Positions 9,141 through 21,158 of a DNA stretch of 64,000 nt are shown one piece after another. The notes under the pieces were generated by a model, which worked only from the letters and a program-made list of their open reading frames with translations, did no database searches and was not told the origin of the DNA. The stretch is taken from positions 1 to 64,000 of the forward strand of contig NW_025939624.1 of assembly GCF_000764305.2 (NCBI RefSeq). Direction: 5' to 3'. The stretch is from Hyalella azteca (Eukaryota > Arthropoda > Malacostraca > Amphipoda > Hyalellidae). A program made the translations under genes and the position numbers. The stretch's first letter is position 1; the number at the start of each line of letters is the position of its first letter.

Positions 9141-11905
9141 TCGAAATGCTGTCCCAATACCGCAGGTTTTCTCCTATTTTAGCGAGGCAAGGTAGCTGTC
9201 CCGAACGCGGCAAAGAATTCCCGCAAAATATCACGCACGCCAGGAAAAGAATTTGAAGGACGTTTGGTGGTGCAGGGCTGTCTTGAATTAGGCAGCGACG
9301 CAAAATTCGGCTTTTCTTCACGTTGATGGAAGCTTGCGAGACCAGCCAGCAAACTGCTGAGCCTTCGTATGACGTTCACGTTCTTCTCCAGTCGCACGTA
9401 CGGCCAGAGAAAACGTCTATTAAGTCTAACTGTTCAGGAGGAAGTACGGTTGCTCTAGCAGCATTAACGCTCCGCTTCTCAGAGCCAAGCTCTCAATTTA
9501 ATTTGGCCATCACAGGAGTTGGTTCGCGACCTTCCTTAAAGAATTATGGTGCGGCAAAACGTTTCCTTTACGACTTCAATAATATAACTTCCAGTGGTGC
9601 TGGCCTATTGAGTATAGCCTCTAGCCGATCGCCATAAAACATAGCCTTCTGACATTTTTCCTGCCATGTTGGCTGCTGACATTTTTAGAAATGGAAGTCT
9701 ACACCTGACTGTAATTTCAGATTTATTTTGAAATATTTTTATTTGTATTCTATTTCCTCATTGAAGAATTTATTGCTACATAAATACATTTATGCCAACA
9801 GTAGTATGCGTGGAAATAATATCTGATATCCCTCCACTTTAAAACCCTTTTATATTATAATATTAAAAAATGAGTCTGTATTTAAGTATTTATTCCCAAA
9901 TGTCACGTTGCATGTGATAGCGGCTAATTATCTTAAAGTTCGAATGAAGACCGATAAAAGTGCGAACGAAATTTAATTACCCTTTTAAAGAAAGAGCAAA
10001 TTGCACTAGATTGTCCATTTCAATTTCCATCTGATCAATGTTAGAGATGAGGAGTCTTGGAAAGTCTCCGACTTCGAAGTAAATCCGCTTGTATCGAAGT
10101 AATCGGAACTTGGACGAATCTGAGAAGTATGTACAAAAGCTCTGAAGAGCCTCTTTTGTGTCTCTTGAAAAAATTCTTCGGCCTAAAACTGTGAAACTTT
10201 GAACAGCGTCTCGACTTCTGAAATATTTATTGGCAGAATCTTGATAGGCCCAAGAATATTCTTCTAGTCTTGTTCAGGAAGCGGAATTTTTTTGGAAACT
10301 CTTGAAATTTTTGAGCACCCGTTGAATTTATTCCTTAAGGAGGGTGTTGTTTATTAGATGCTCTAAGCTTCATTACTTTACTGATTGGTAATTTGTTGAT
10401 TGCTGAATCTTATTGAATCTTGTTACTTATTGTTCTTTATTTTGATTTGTGTGAAGTTAGTAACATTGAAGAAAGTTTTTTTTATTGTGTCTTGGTGATT
10501 TTTTTAGAAAGGATTTAGGCAAATTTCATAGATTCTTTCAATAGCCTAGTCCAGTTATTCTGCCAGGCAGCGCAATTGAGCTGAAAATTAACCTCCGCAT
10601 TCATGATTCTAGAACAATTTTCAGCTTTCTGTCGGTTACGAAAATTTCGCCTCAAAATCTAATGGCTTTAGGAATAAACGGGGTAAAGTTCTTGGGTTAT
10701 TGCTCCTGTAGATTTGAGCCAGAAATATATTTGTTGTCGTAAATATTATCCTTTGTGCATATCAGATACTCGGCAATAATTCTAATGCCATGAACGTTCA
10801 AACGTGACGTAAAGATGGAAGTGTTCTCCTCAGACAACCAACCATTATTTATATCTAAATCTTAGCGCCCTTTGTAGTAGATATAAATCTCTCAGCTATG
10901 CCTAAGAGGACTGACCTGGTTCCATACAATAAAAAATTGCTTAAGTATACGCAGCGACCTAAGTACACGTATCGGCCAATTTCTCGTCTGTGATTGGTGG
11001 GTTTAGATTAAAAATCGTCGGTGATTGGTTAACGGAGTTGCGAAATCGTAATTATTTGTTATAACACGGCTACAACGCAATCATCTTGAAGTTCGCAAAG
11101 ATGCAAACGAATCTAACTGCGGACCAAATCAGTGGCTGAAGGCACCCGATTCTCGTCACGCCCCGCCCTCAAGGTGCCCAGGCTGCAATCTCGGACCCGG
11201 AAGCGGCTGTGGCGCCTATCTTCTCTTGGGGCAGAGCTGATTGCCCTATGTATCTTCCTAGGCGATTTTTTTTGACAATTGGATCATTTCACAGTAAAAA
11301 TAATGTTAAAATGGACCAGCAATTAGGTAGTGAATTTTTCTACAATTTTTTGCACAAACGTAACACTGAAGCAAATCTATAACCTGTCTCCGAAAGGAAG
11401 AATTTGCCTGATTGGGTAGTAAAAACACAAGGTCATCCTTCAAATGAACTCGCTTGCATTAAATATTGATTTTGTATCCAACACATCTTTGTCTATGTTA
11501 ACTTATAAGCACGCCAGTTGAAATTTATTGAGTTCTTCGTCGCTCTCAACTTTCATGAGCGTTTCAAGACTTGTTTTTTTTTTCACGGAGAAGAATCCTG
11601 TAAGTTTCATAACTCGCCGAGTAGGTAATGAGCCATTAGAAGGGATTTACTTTGGAATTTTATCAGCTAATGAGGACATTATATTATATGATTTAATGAG
11701 GGCATCTCGGCAATTATTTGTCTGGGCGGCCGGTGTCAGGAAGACTTCGGAATCACAACTGCTCATAAACGGGCGGCCATCTTCGCTGGTGGATTTAACG
11801 CACTTGTTAAGCATGCGAAGTTGCGAACGAAAGAGTATTAAATGTAACGGTAATTACCTAAACGATAGAGTCAAAGGTTTGACCTATAGCGGATGATGAA
11901 AGAGT
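9141..11905. other. Single-copy stretch, no gene recognised
   Basis: It contains short open frames at 9323-9637 (104 codons) and 11528-11896 (122 codons) on plus. Neither shows motifs I recognise. The rest has frequent stops in all frames and no repeat array. Confidence 0.5.
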
Positions 11906-12110
11906 CTGAAATGTCATAAAAAAAATTCAATGTTATGGAAACGTATGCAACTTTTTCGAGAATTCATTCAATGTTATGAAAATTCACTCAATTTAATAAA
12001 AATTTATTCAATTTAAGAAAATTCACTCAATTTTAGTAAAAATTTTTTCAACTTTATAAAAAATGTATGCTATTTCTCGAAAATTCATGAATGTTATTTG
12101 AATGCTTGAA
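11906..12110 (+). repeat. Degenerate AT-rich ~24-bp repeat
   Basis: Variants of AAAATTCACTCAATTTAATA recur about every 24 bp with substitutions and indels, for example around 11980 and 12020. The outermost units share ATTCAATGTTATG. It is diverged and low-complexity. Confidence 0.6.
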
Positions 12111-12904
12111 ATATTATTAAAGTATATACAACATGTAATAATTTCGAATAAATTCGAGCGAGAGACGAGCAAGAATCTCAGTCGGCCCTTGTTTGTTATT
12201 TTAACTACAATCGGTTATGTTTGATGTGCTAATCTGCCCGCAAAATCTAATTTATTCATTAATAAATAACTTTTCGAATTAATTCCTTTTATAATCAATA
12301 AACTGATCAATTTATTCTGAATTTTACTGTATTCTCTTTGCATTTCCGTTGAACGTACGCCTTGAATAGTGTTCCAAGGAAACAAATGCATGTTTGAAAC
12401 ATAGTTTATATTACATCGAAGTTCCTATAATAAATTTGCCTCTGGATTTACAACGTTCAATAACTGCACGGTTCTATCACGAGAAAACAGTATACGAAAA
12501 ACACAAATGCTACGAAAGAAGACCAGAATTTATTTTGAAACAAAGTCATTTTGAGTTGAACCACTGAAAATGAATCCCACTGTTAATATTATATCCATTG
12601 TTTTTTATCTGCCCCGGCACAAAGCCATTGTGCTCAAGGGTGCTCCAGGTGTTCCAGAGTCCCGGAACAAGCAACAAAATATAAAATCGTCCGCAGTTCA
12701 TCGCGGCTTGAAGTGTTTTGTGTGAAACTGAGGGTAGCGCTGCCTGGGGAAGAGTTTCTCATAAACCAGGTCCATGAAACACTTCAAAGTTCCCTTTATT
12801 GAATTTTTCAAGAGGGCGAGGATGCCGAGACGTTTTATATTGTATGTAGCGCCGCTGGTCTGCAGTTTGTTTGCTTTGTGTGCTATCTGATGATCGTAAA
12901 TCAG
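12111..12904. other. Unassigned AT-rich DNA
   Basis: No gene or array is seen. A 65-codon minus-strand frame at 12759-12956 runs into the neighbouring T-rich tract and is not credible as a gene. Confidence 0.5.
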
Positions 12905-13050
12905 GGTTGGCGATTTTTTTTATTTTTTTAAACAAATAAAAAAAATCAAAAATCAATGATTTTTTTTTATTTTTTCATGATTTTTTTTTTATTTTTTTAT
13001 GATTTTTTTGATTTATTTGATTTTTTTGATTTTTTCAGCTTTTTTGTCTT
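12905..13050. repeat. T-rich low-complexity tract
   Basis: Long T runs are broken by ATGATT, GATTT and ATTTTT words in a near-periodic pattern. Slippage and assembly error are likely here. Confidence 0.9.
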
Positions 13051-13298
13051 TTTGAGGTGCTATTTTTTATGTTGCCACTAACCTACTAACAATAACAGTA
13101 TATGGATCATAATGGCTGGCTAAAAAGGGCACTTATTGCCTTCAATAATGGCCAGCAGGCCAAGGTGGTGTTTACCACTTAGGGATTTTTGGGTAAACAA
13201 TTATTGATAAGTCTATTCATTAGCTTTGTAAAGTTTGTATGGAGCAAGGTAATGAGCTAAATATTGACCATTTAACTGGCTTCAATATACAAAAACAC

Positions 13299-13471
13299 NN
13301 NNNNNNNNNNNNNNNNNNNNNNNNNNNNNNNNNNNNNNNNNNNNNNNNNNNNNNNNNNNNNNNNNNNNNNNNNNNNNNNNNNNNNNNNNNNNNNNNNNNN
13401 NNNNNNNNNNNNNNNNNNNNNNNNNNNNNNNNNNNNNNNNNNNNNNNNNNNNNNNNNNNNNNNNNNNNNNN
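13299..13471. other. Assembly gap (173 N)
   Basis: A run of N lies directly against the 24-bp array that starts at 13472. The array probably extends into the gap, so its copy number is unknown. Confidence 0.99.
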
Positions 13472-13583
13472 CATCCTGACCTCGTTTGTGTGGGTCATCC
13501 TGACCTCGTTTGTGTGGGTCATCCTGACCTCGTTTGTGTGGGTCATCCTGACCTCGTTTGTGTGGGTCATCCTGACCTCGTTT
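13472..13583 (+). repeat. 24-bp minisatellite inside a MITE copy
   Basis: Units begin at 13472, 13496, 13520, 13544 and 13568 (about 4.7 copies) and read CATCCTGACCTCGTTTGTG then TGGGT. The words TGGGTCATCCTGACC and TTTGTGTGGGTCA correspond to the minus strand of the central part of CACTCAG-MITE copies (for example GTCAGGATGACCCA at 26921-26934 and GATGACCCACACAAG at 38198-38212). The array ends exactly where MITE sequence continues (TTTGGTCCGG). Confidence 0.93.
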
Positions 13584-13650
13584 GGTCCGGCTAAAGAGCG
13601 TATAATATCACACTATTTAGACAATATGAACCATTCATTTTTATAATTGT
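13472..13650 (-). mobile_element. CACTCAG-MITE copy A (partial, array-bearing)
   Basis: Downstream of the 24-bp array come GGTCCGGCTAAA, then CACTATTTAGACAATATGA and CATTCATTTTTAT. This is the reverse complement of the normal element start (ATGAGTGGGTCATATTGTCC, then AAATAGTGACAC). The other half is missing or inside the N gap, and part of the segment between centre and end is deleted. Confidence 0.75.
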
Positions 13651-14241
13651 ACCGTAGCAGTGACAGCAAAATTGTTTTACGCTCCACAACGATATTCTAG
13701 ATAGAGAGAAGTTGGGGTTGCCTTTCATGTTTTAATCCTGTGTCCACATTTTTATTATTTAGGGGATGTAATCAATGTTTAATGTGCTGTCCAGGTTTAA
13801 ACGCGTAAAATATTATGATGTCATGGTAATGTATCAGTAAAATATCGTATGAACGAATAAGGGCATCGACATAAATCGAGTCTCGTGTGCCAATAGCGGA
13901 AAATGGGCTGGAGTATAGCATAATTTCATTAGAATTTTTACATATCACGACAATTTCTCTTTTTGAGCATCTTTTGTCGCGCTTCTCATTAGTGTGCAGT
14001 TTCAACTGCAGTAAACATTTTGCTAGCTAAGCAACAATTTATTTTATCAACCCACAAGATCTTTCAAATTCTCCCGGTAAAATTATCGCTATGGGTGGTT
14101 GGATAGCTAGAGGTCAGCATAGCCCAAGTCCACAGTGCGATTCATATACCTTCCGGAGCGTAACGCAGCAGGGCATCTTCACGGCTTTTGACACAAAGCG
14201 CCCACCACAGGCAGTCACAGGCCGGAGCGCATACAGGCCGG
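13651..14241. other. Unassigned DNA
   Basis: No gene is recognised. GGCCGGAGCGCA-like words appear from about 14150 onward and lead into the hairpin described next. Confidence 0.5.
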
Positions 14242-14342
14242 AGCACAACTGGCCGGAGCGCAACAGGCTACTCCCAACGTAACCTAACCTAACCTGCGCC
14301 GCCTGTTGTGGTAGGGCCTGTTGCGCTCCGGCCAGTTGTGCT
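14242..14342. repeat. 27-bp perfect inverted repeat with CCTAA units in loop
   Basis: The arms at 14242-14268 and 14316-14342 are exact reverse complements (left arm starts AGCACAACTGGCCGGAGCGC). The 47-nt loop holds AACCTAACCTAACCT at 14281-14295, three units of the arthropod telomere motif CCTAA. The GGCCGGAGCGCA word also occurs just outside the left arm, so the arms belong to a locally duplicated GC-rich motif. Confidence 0.85.
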
Positions 14343-14929
14343 GCGGCGCTGGGAAGCAGTGGCTGTGTTGTGCTAAGCGGACTTACTGTTAGCCGGAGTT
14401 ACCCACAGCTCATTGATCTGAGGCTATGTGTAAATATTGCTTGCTGATGGTTGGCGTAGGGTCCAGGGCCTGTTTACGAGTCAATTTTGTTACCCACGGC
14501 TGCGCTCCCGCTATGGGTGAACTAATAGTAGTATCTCTTCATCGGGAGTTGCTTTCAAGTCCCCACAACGCTTTTATAAATGGATTGCAATCAAATAGTT
14601 TACAGGGAAACTTATTTATCATGAATGAATTAAATTATTCAATCTAAATAAAAACTGTATCACAAAGTTCGTCGATAATTTCTTTTTCTTGTACAGAAAC
14701 TCTGGGCCCCCGCTTCAGGGCGCTACGATTATTCCAAATGTACGCAATAATTTATTATATGATTTATTATGATAATCCTCTAGGAATTGTGGAAATAATC
14801 CATCAGTGAAAAGAAAGATGTGTTCGATTCTTGAGAGCTTCAGAACCGATCTACTATGCATCGGCCCTGAGCAGACTCATGAAATGTAAAGACGTTCGTA
14901 AAAAATGTACTGCATCCTCCCCCGCCAGT
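14343..14929. other. Unassigned DNA
   Basis: A 73-codon plus frame (14426-14647) shows nothing I recognise. No array or RNA is seen. Confidence 0.5.
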
Positions 14930-15200
14930 CGCTGCACCAAGCTTCTGCACACACGGCAGCTTCACCCGCCACCCGCCACCCACCGCACCAAGCTTCTGCA
15001 CCACACGGCTGTTGTCCCACCACACGGCAGCTTCACCCGCCACCCGCCACCCACCGCACCAAGCTTCTGCACCACACGGCTGTTGTCCCACCACACGGCA
15101 GCTTCACCCGCCACCCACCGCACCAAGCTTCTGCACCATACGGCTGTTGTCCCGCCACACGGCAGCGTCACCCGCCACCCGCCACCCGACACCCGCCACA
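14930..15200 (+). repeat. 71-bp C-rich minisatellite (~3.6 copies)
   Basis: Units start CTTCACCCGCCACCCGCC at 14960, 15031 and 15102 (71-bp spacing); the last begins CGTCACCC at 15166 after loss of one ACCCGCC. Each unit contains CACCAAGCTTCTGCACCA and CGGCTGTTGTCCC. The ACCCGCC heptamer itself varies in copy number. Open frames of 84-176 codons here are repeat artefacts. Confidence 0.92.
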
Positions 15201-15457
15201 CCAAATATCGGCGCGGTGAGCTCATTACGAGGCATCGACCCCGTGATGAGCTGGGCTCCGCCACGAATTTTTCACGTCTTTACAAAAACTTAATTAAAGT
15301 GTCAGGTTTCAATGACAATGATCTCAATGGACTGTTGAGTCTACCTCTTAAGAAAAATTAATGCGATTACAGACTAAATAAATTGGTTTCAAGCAGATTG
15401 GTTATTGAATAAATTGGTTTCAAGCAACTCAATAAATTGGTCTGCGTCTTTTGGCGA

Positions 15458-15560
15458 AATATTCAAAACATTTCAACACTACGGAACAATATTCAAAACA
15501 TCTCAACAATATGGGCCAACATTCAAAACATCTCAAAACTACAAATGAATAATCGCGAAA
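15458..15560 (+). repeat. 30-bp repeat (ATTCAAAACATCTCAA)
   Basis: ATTCAAAACAT recurs at 15461, 15491 and 15521, followed by CTCAA or TTCAA and a variable ACTACGGAACAA-like tail. Just before it, AATAAATTGGT is repeated three times between 15376 and 15441. Confidence 0.85.
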
Positions 15561-15637
15561 CCTCAACTATACGGTAAAAACTTGCCGCATTTCAATAACC
15601 ACCCCGAAAAGCACAGAGAAAGCATGCTACGTTAAAC

Positions 15638-15705
15638 GCAAGTAGCCACTAAAGGCAAGCAGCCACTAAAGGCAAGCAGCCACTAAAGGCAAGCAGCCAC
15701 TAAAA
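15638..15705 (+). repeat. 17-bp minisatellite (4 copies)
   Basis: AGCCACT occurs at 15644, 15661, 15678 and 15695 within the unit GGCAAGCAGCCACTAAA. The units are almost identical, so the expansion is young. Confidence 0.93.
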
Positions 15706-15887
15706 CCTCAGGTAGATGGCTAGGAAATTTTTAATGTCAGCGACGTGGGCAACACCAGACGCGGGTATTCAGGGCGCGTATTGGCGGAAACAACCGAGCA
15801 GCTGCTCAATTTCTAGCTGGAATTTTGTAACATTCCTGGTTTTGAGCTAGAATTGGGCCACATGCATATTTCGAACTGTATTCCACA

Positions 15888-16058
15888 ACATGCCCATCTC
15901 CAAGCCATTTACATGTTTCTGAGCTACATGCATGTATCTGGGTCACATGCATGTTTTCGAGCCACATGAATTTTTCAGAGCCCCATGCATGTTTCCGAAC
16001 CATGAATGATTCAGAGCCACATGCATGTTTAAAAGCCACAAGTACGTTTCTTGGGGCC
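15888..16058 (+). repeat. 19-bp degenerate repeat (CACATGCATGTTT)
   Basis: CATG cores recur every 19 bp (15926, 15945, 15964, 15983, 16001, 16020) within versions of GAGCCACATGCATGTTTC. ACATGCATGT is self-complementary, so each unit carries a small palindrome. Confidence 0.8.
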
Positions 16059-16111
16059 GGCGCTCGCGTACATCGTAAATGGAAGTGGCAGCTTCTCAAG
16101 AGAGTTCGTCT

Positions 16112-16250
16112 TCTTTTGAGCTGCTCGCCAGAAAAAAAATGATACGTGCTAGAAATTAAATGCTACATGCCAGAAAAAAATGCTCCGGGCCAAAAAAAGA
16201 TGGTACGTGCCAAAAAAAGAACCTAACGTGCTAGAAAGAAATGGTATTTC
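16112..16250 (+). repeat. ~22-bp A-rich degenerate repeat
   Basis: Versions of GTGCCAGAAAAAAATG alternate with TACGTGC or TACATGC words from about 16128 to 16235. The spacing is about 22 bp with indels. Confidence 0.7.
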
Positions 16251-17917
16251 TCCAGCCTCACATCCGCGCACCAACAGCGAAGTCTGACAGCCACTTCTGT
16301 TGTGGCTTCTTAGAGCCTCTGTACGCCCCAGACCGGCCGTGTAGAAATAGTGTTAAATTTTCGCTAAATTAGTGCGCTCTGAAATTTTCTGTGAAAGTTA
16401 ATCATCGAAAGTGGAGCTAAAATACAGTTCCATGTGTCATGTTTCACATTGATTGCATTTATTTGCCGCATTTTCAGCTTAGTTTTTAAACATTGTTACT
16501 CAATGTGAGTTAATGTAAGTAATAACTAATAAATATTAAAACGTGTGTGTTGAAAATTGTATTTCGAAAGACCATGGTTTTAGAAATATACCCTCCGTGA
16601 GGCAAGTGATATTGAAATAATGTTGATTGAAGGTTGTATAATTCAAATCAAGGCGTTATTAATAATGTCGATTGAACGTGTTGATTTGAAAGTATTTTAC
16701 CATTTACCTGGAGGGCTAGTTGTCAAAGACCAATCTTTCAATTTGGTGTACAGTGTACTCATCAACTTTTGATGAACATACCCTAGCTTGACATGATATT
16801 TAGTTATTACACAACCTGATATAAACTTGATGAGCAACGCTATCTGAATTAAATAAAATTTATAAATTTTAAAGTGATGCACTCTCTCAGTGTTTAACAT
16901 TAACATCACAAGTTCGACGAAAAGAATGTAACACAACATCATATATGCCTAGGTTTGATATTTAATTATATATTCCGGATATCGTATTTGAGAACTTTGT
17001 TGAAATGAACTTTAATATCGGCCATGATGCTCGGTCGGTCTCATTAAGTTCGCAATATTAAGGAGGTAAAGTTCCCTACTAAGGAATTCTGAGCCGCTCT
17101 GCAGATCTCGCATGCCGCCGCCCGAGGCGAACTCGCCGGTCTAAGCACTTTTGTTCTATATTTTTTATGCAGATTTTTTCAACAGTCTCCCCAAGATAGC
17201 AGCCGAAACGAGCACTCGAGTGTTTTTTTCCTTTCAACGCTTCGCTTTAATATGAGTATTTTTTCTTAACGCAGTCGTCTCATGAAAGACCGGTTCCTGC
17301 GGGCTCATTATGAAAAGGCATAGAGCGATTATTAGGAGGCCTAGAGTAATTATGAGGAGGCCTATAGAGCAATTCTCCTCACATTCACACGTGATTTCGG
17401 TGGAGCTTGAGGCCTGCGCCTGTGAACGGGATTGAGGAGTCAAATAGGAATGAGTGTCAGGAGGTTTTAGTTTGAGATACAAACCAAGTGGTAAGACAAC
17501 CAATTTTATTTCTGGTATTTTCAAGTCAATTGTAGAAAGGAACACAAGAAACGTTGACGATGCAGACTTCTTTAGCGCAACAATATGTCCGTCATGGATT
17601 GTTGTCTAATAAGCACTTATGCAGAGTGTATATAAGTAATTAAGAATATAAGTAATTAAGTTATTCGTTATATAATTAACGAAGCGACTGGCTTTAGATT
17701 GTTTTTGACAATATAAATTAGTGGAGAACATTATCACTGGTATCTGAAATCCATCAACCCATATTATTGCCAGCCTATCAATTTTTGTATGTAAAGCAAA
17801 TGAGTTATTTTAATATCCACTTCACTTTTCTTTTTATTCTTTAATTTTTAAAATTATCTTCACTAACGCGATGCTGCAATGGGAAGTGAGGCTAGCAATT
17901 AAACTAGCATGGCGTCA
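16251..17917. other. Single-copy stretch, no gene recognised
   Basis: Short minus-strand frames at 16697-16942 (81 codons) and 17234-17545 (103 codons) are not recognised. Between 17320 and 17370 the word AGGAGGCCTA occurs twice. Confidence 0.5.
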
Positions 17918-18097
17918 CACGCAGAGAAAAGAGTGAGAGTTTGTCTAAATAACGATGCACTTTTTGTCATTTTTTTCGGTCACCGTGACCCACGTTGGCC
18001 CGGTAAAAGGACCTGTCAGTGCTACGTCGCCCCCTGCTCATGCTGCGGGTAAGAGTGTGTAATTATTTGGACAATATTACCAATTATTTTCTGAGTG
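17918..18097 (-). mobile_element. CACTCAG-MITE copy B
   Basis: This nearly complete copy is in reverse orientation, with ends CACGCAGAGAAAAGAGTG and ATTTTCTGAGTG. On the minus strand it shows the family order: TTGTCCAAATAATTACACAC, then TACCCGCAGCATGAGCAG, then CGTAGCACTGACAGG, then TGGGTCACGGTGACC and AAAAAGTGCATCGTTATTTA. It is about 180 bp and has no coding content. Confidence 0.85.
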
Positions 18098-18943
18098 ATA
18101 TGCCATGAAATGCATATAAAATAATCAGGAACTTTCCAGATAATAAATAAAAAATAAATAAATAATAATCTGATTGCTTGGTGAGACTTGACATGAGACG
18201 CGGGGTTGAAAGTAAAATTGAATGAACGTGCCGATCGTTGTATAGTGTAGGTAGCTTTCGTTAAAAGGCCCTTGGGTGTATAAACATCAAGCGTAAATTG
18301 TTCAATTATATTTCACGTAATTAATTATTTGAGATTTTTCCTCTCATTTCTTTCTCTGAATTCCTGTTGCGCGGGGACGTTTTATATACTGACTATCACA
18401 ATAAGTCAAACTTGATAATTATTCTTTTACTCGTCAACGGTTAGATCTTCCTTCGGTATATTGATAGAATTGATTAATTATTGGTAGATATAATTAGCTA
18501 TAATACAATTAATCGAAATGTACTTATTTTAATTCTTAATTAACATATTATTGATGATTGATTACGAGCTTCTGGACAAGTGGTTTGAAGGAAATGACAA
18601 TATCGTATAATATTTAAAATATATGACATGCTATAAATAAAATATCGTATATAATTTTATCTATAATAAAATGTAAGAACTTGACTTGGATCATGAACAA
18701 AGTGCTCATGCTCTTTCCCGTAGCACACGTGATAGCCTATAAGAGCATTCGTGTGTTACTGCACTTCTCTTAGCTTATGCTAGAACATGTATTATGCATG
18801 TTTATTTGTAGCATGCATTAGGTAAATGGTCAGGTGCTTGGGAAATCAGCGATTGCAAATCGACTTGCATTAGAAAAATTTCTGGCCTGCTAGCTTAATG
18901 CGCCGCCATGACGCGAGCTGTGGAACAATCTAGCGCCAGACGT

Positions 18944-19127
18944 GAACTGAGAAAAAAAATGGGTCATAGTGTACAAATGGTGACACACTTTCTTGGCCAA
19001 ATCGCGGGCAGAGAGTGGACCTGAAATTGAAACGCATCGTGCAGAGCCAAACTGGCTCGGGATGACCGAGACAAAGGCCATACGTGCATCGTTATTAGGA
19101 CAATGTCTCACTCATTTGCCTTGGTGA
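18944..19127 (+). mobile_element. CACTCAG-MITE copy C
   Basis: Forward copy. The start is diverged (CTGAGAAAAAAAATGGGTCA), followed by ACAAATGGTGACACACTTTC, a central CTCGGGATGACCGAGACAAA, GTGCATCGTTATTAGGACAA and the end CTCACTCATTTGCC. The 73-codon minus frame inside it is incidental. Confidence 0.8.
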
Positions 19128-20221
19128 GGAAGTGCAGAGAACGCCAGTTACTCGTATAGTGCAAGTCATCATATTTGATCACCTCATTTAACTTGTACTC
19201 AGGCCGGTGCATCAAGACGAAATACTACCAAGAAAAGTAAGATAAAAGGCAGCTTCTCGAGCTTCAAAACTTTGCTATATTTAAACGATAGCGAAGAAGA
19301 AATATTTTTTGTCCATCTCTGTGAATGTCTTTCAGAAGAGTTTCTTACGCTGGTATCTACAGTAGGTATTTAGAGGTAATTATTCAATACAGTACAGTAT
19401 TCAATACAGAGGTAATTATAATACAGTAGGTATTTAGAGGTAATTATTATTATTATAGAGGTTGTTTCAGTGCCAACGAATCAGAGGTGGAATATTAAAG
19501 AGTTTCGACAGAATAGTTGAACAAAGTTAATGTTTGATGTGAGATTTATTATGACAAGACATGCAAAAAAAGGCGATTTACTTGAAATAATTTTCTTATT
19601 CAAGCATTTTTATGAACTAAAAGTGAACGAATAAAATCACAGGGATAGATTTTTTTAGCTCATTCAACTACAGAAATTTTACATTGGTATGTATATATGT
19701 ATGTGCAGACATTGATCGTGATTTTTGACCAAATTTAAACTAAGCTCAAAAGAGAGGTGAAATTTACACCCCTCATATCAAATATTTTATATTTTATTAA
19801 AGCGATATTTGAATAGTTAAACTTGTTTTCATCTTCTTTTCCGTTTTTTAATCTCATTAATTTTCTTCAAAATAATCAAGTGGGTTTCTTATATAATTAT
19901 TGGGCCTTTAATAATTATTAATTAAAAATTGCCTTGCAATTATATTGAATAACATGTTACATATATCACGCAAAATTTTTCAATTTTTTGTACATACATA
20001 GATATTTATTTTATTAATTATATATGTATGTGAATTGAGCAGTCATTGATTACTTTCTTTTTTAAAATCCGCTAATATCAGACGTAAAAGAACTTAAAGA
20101 AGCCATTTTTAAAATCTTACTATCACCAGGACCTGAGAATGTGGCTTGCGCACAGCGCTGCTCGTAAAATTCTTACAGCTTCGCCCCCGAGGCAAGCCGT
20201 GGGCGGCAGCTTTGTTATTTC
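19128..20221. other. AT-rich stretch with a minor repeat
   Basis: CAGTAGGTATTTAGAGGTAA occurs twice between 19361 and 19442, with a short TTA run behind the second. No gene is seen. Confidence 0.5.
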
Positions 20222-21158
20222 TTCATATTCTTAACTATTTATCTTACAGAAAACCTTATCTCTTCATACTACTCACTAGACACACTAGTTATCATACAGA
20301 AAACCTTATCTCTTTATACTACTCACTAGACACACTAGTTATCTTACAGAAAATCTTATCTCTTCATACTCCTCACTAGTTGTCTTACAGAAAACCTTAT
20401 CTCTTCATACTCCTCATTATTTATCTCTCAGAAAACCTTATCTCTTCATACTCCTCACTATATGTCTCAGAGAAAACCTTATCTCTTCATATTCTTCACT
20501 AGTTATCTCACAGAAAACCTTATCTCTTCATACTCCTCATTATATGTCTCACAGAAAACCTTATCTCTTCATATTCTTCACTAGTTATCTCACAGAAAAC
20601 CTTATCTCTTCATAAAGAAACCTTATCTCTTCATACTCCTCACTAGTTATCTCACAGAAAACCTTATCTCTGCATACTCCTCACTAGTTATCTCTCAGAA
20701 AACCTTATCTCTTCATACTTCTCACTATTTATATCAGAGAAAACCTTATCTCTTCATACTCCTCACTAGTTATCTTACAGAAAACCTTATCTCTTCATAC
20801 TCCTCACTAGTTATCTCACAGAAAACCTTATCTCTTCATACTCCTCACTAGTTATCTCACAGAAAACCTTATCTCTTCATATTCTTCACTAGTTATCTCA
20901 CAGAAAACCATATCTCTTCATCCTCCTCACTATATGTCTCACAGAAAACCTTATCTCTTCATACTCCTCACTAGTTATCTTACAGAAAACCTTATCTCTT
21001 CATACTCCTCACTATATGTCTCACAGAAAACCTTCTCTCTTCATACTCCTCACTAATTAGCTCTCAGAAAACCTTATCTCTTCATACTCCTCACTAGTTA
21101 TCTCGCAGAAAACCTTATCTCCTCACACTCCTCACTATTTATCTCACAGAAAACCTTT
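20222..21158 (+). repeat. 41-bp minisatellite (~22 copies)
   Basis: Units contain CAGAAAACCTTATCTCTTCA then TACTCCTCACTAGTTATCT. Most are 41 bp; the first are 50 bp because of an extra ACACACTAG block. Variants CACTAGTTATCTCAC and CACTATATGTCTCAC alternate in parts (20460-20600), which hints at two-unit blocks. One unit near 20620 is truncated. Confidence 0.95.

Noticed and set aside
8787..9321. Cys/Gln-rich repetitive frames that look like a secreted repeat protein
   Set aside because: The 33-bp unit lacks stops in all plus frames and one minus frame; no signal peptide, exon structure or non-repeat domain is seen.
11528..11896. 122-codon plus-strand frame
   Set aside because: No recognised motif, AT-rich flanks and no supporting context; the length is compatible with chance in a 64 kb window.
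20222..21158. CRISPR-like look of regularly spaced repeats
   Set aside because: The whole 41-bp unit is repeated and there are no unique spacers; it is a eukaryotic minisatellite.
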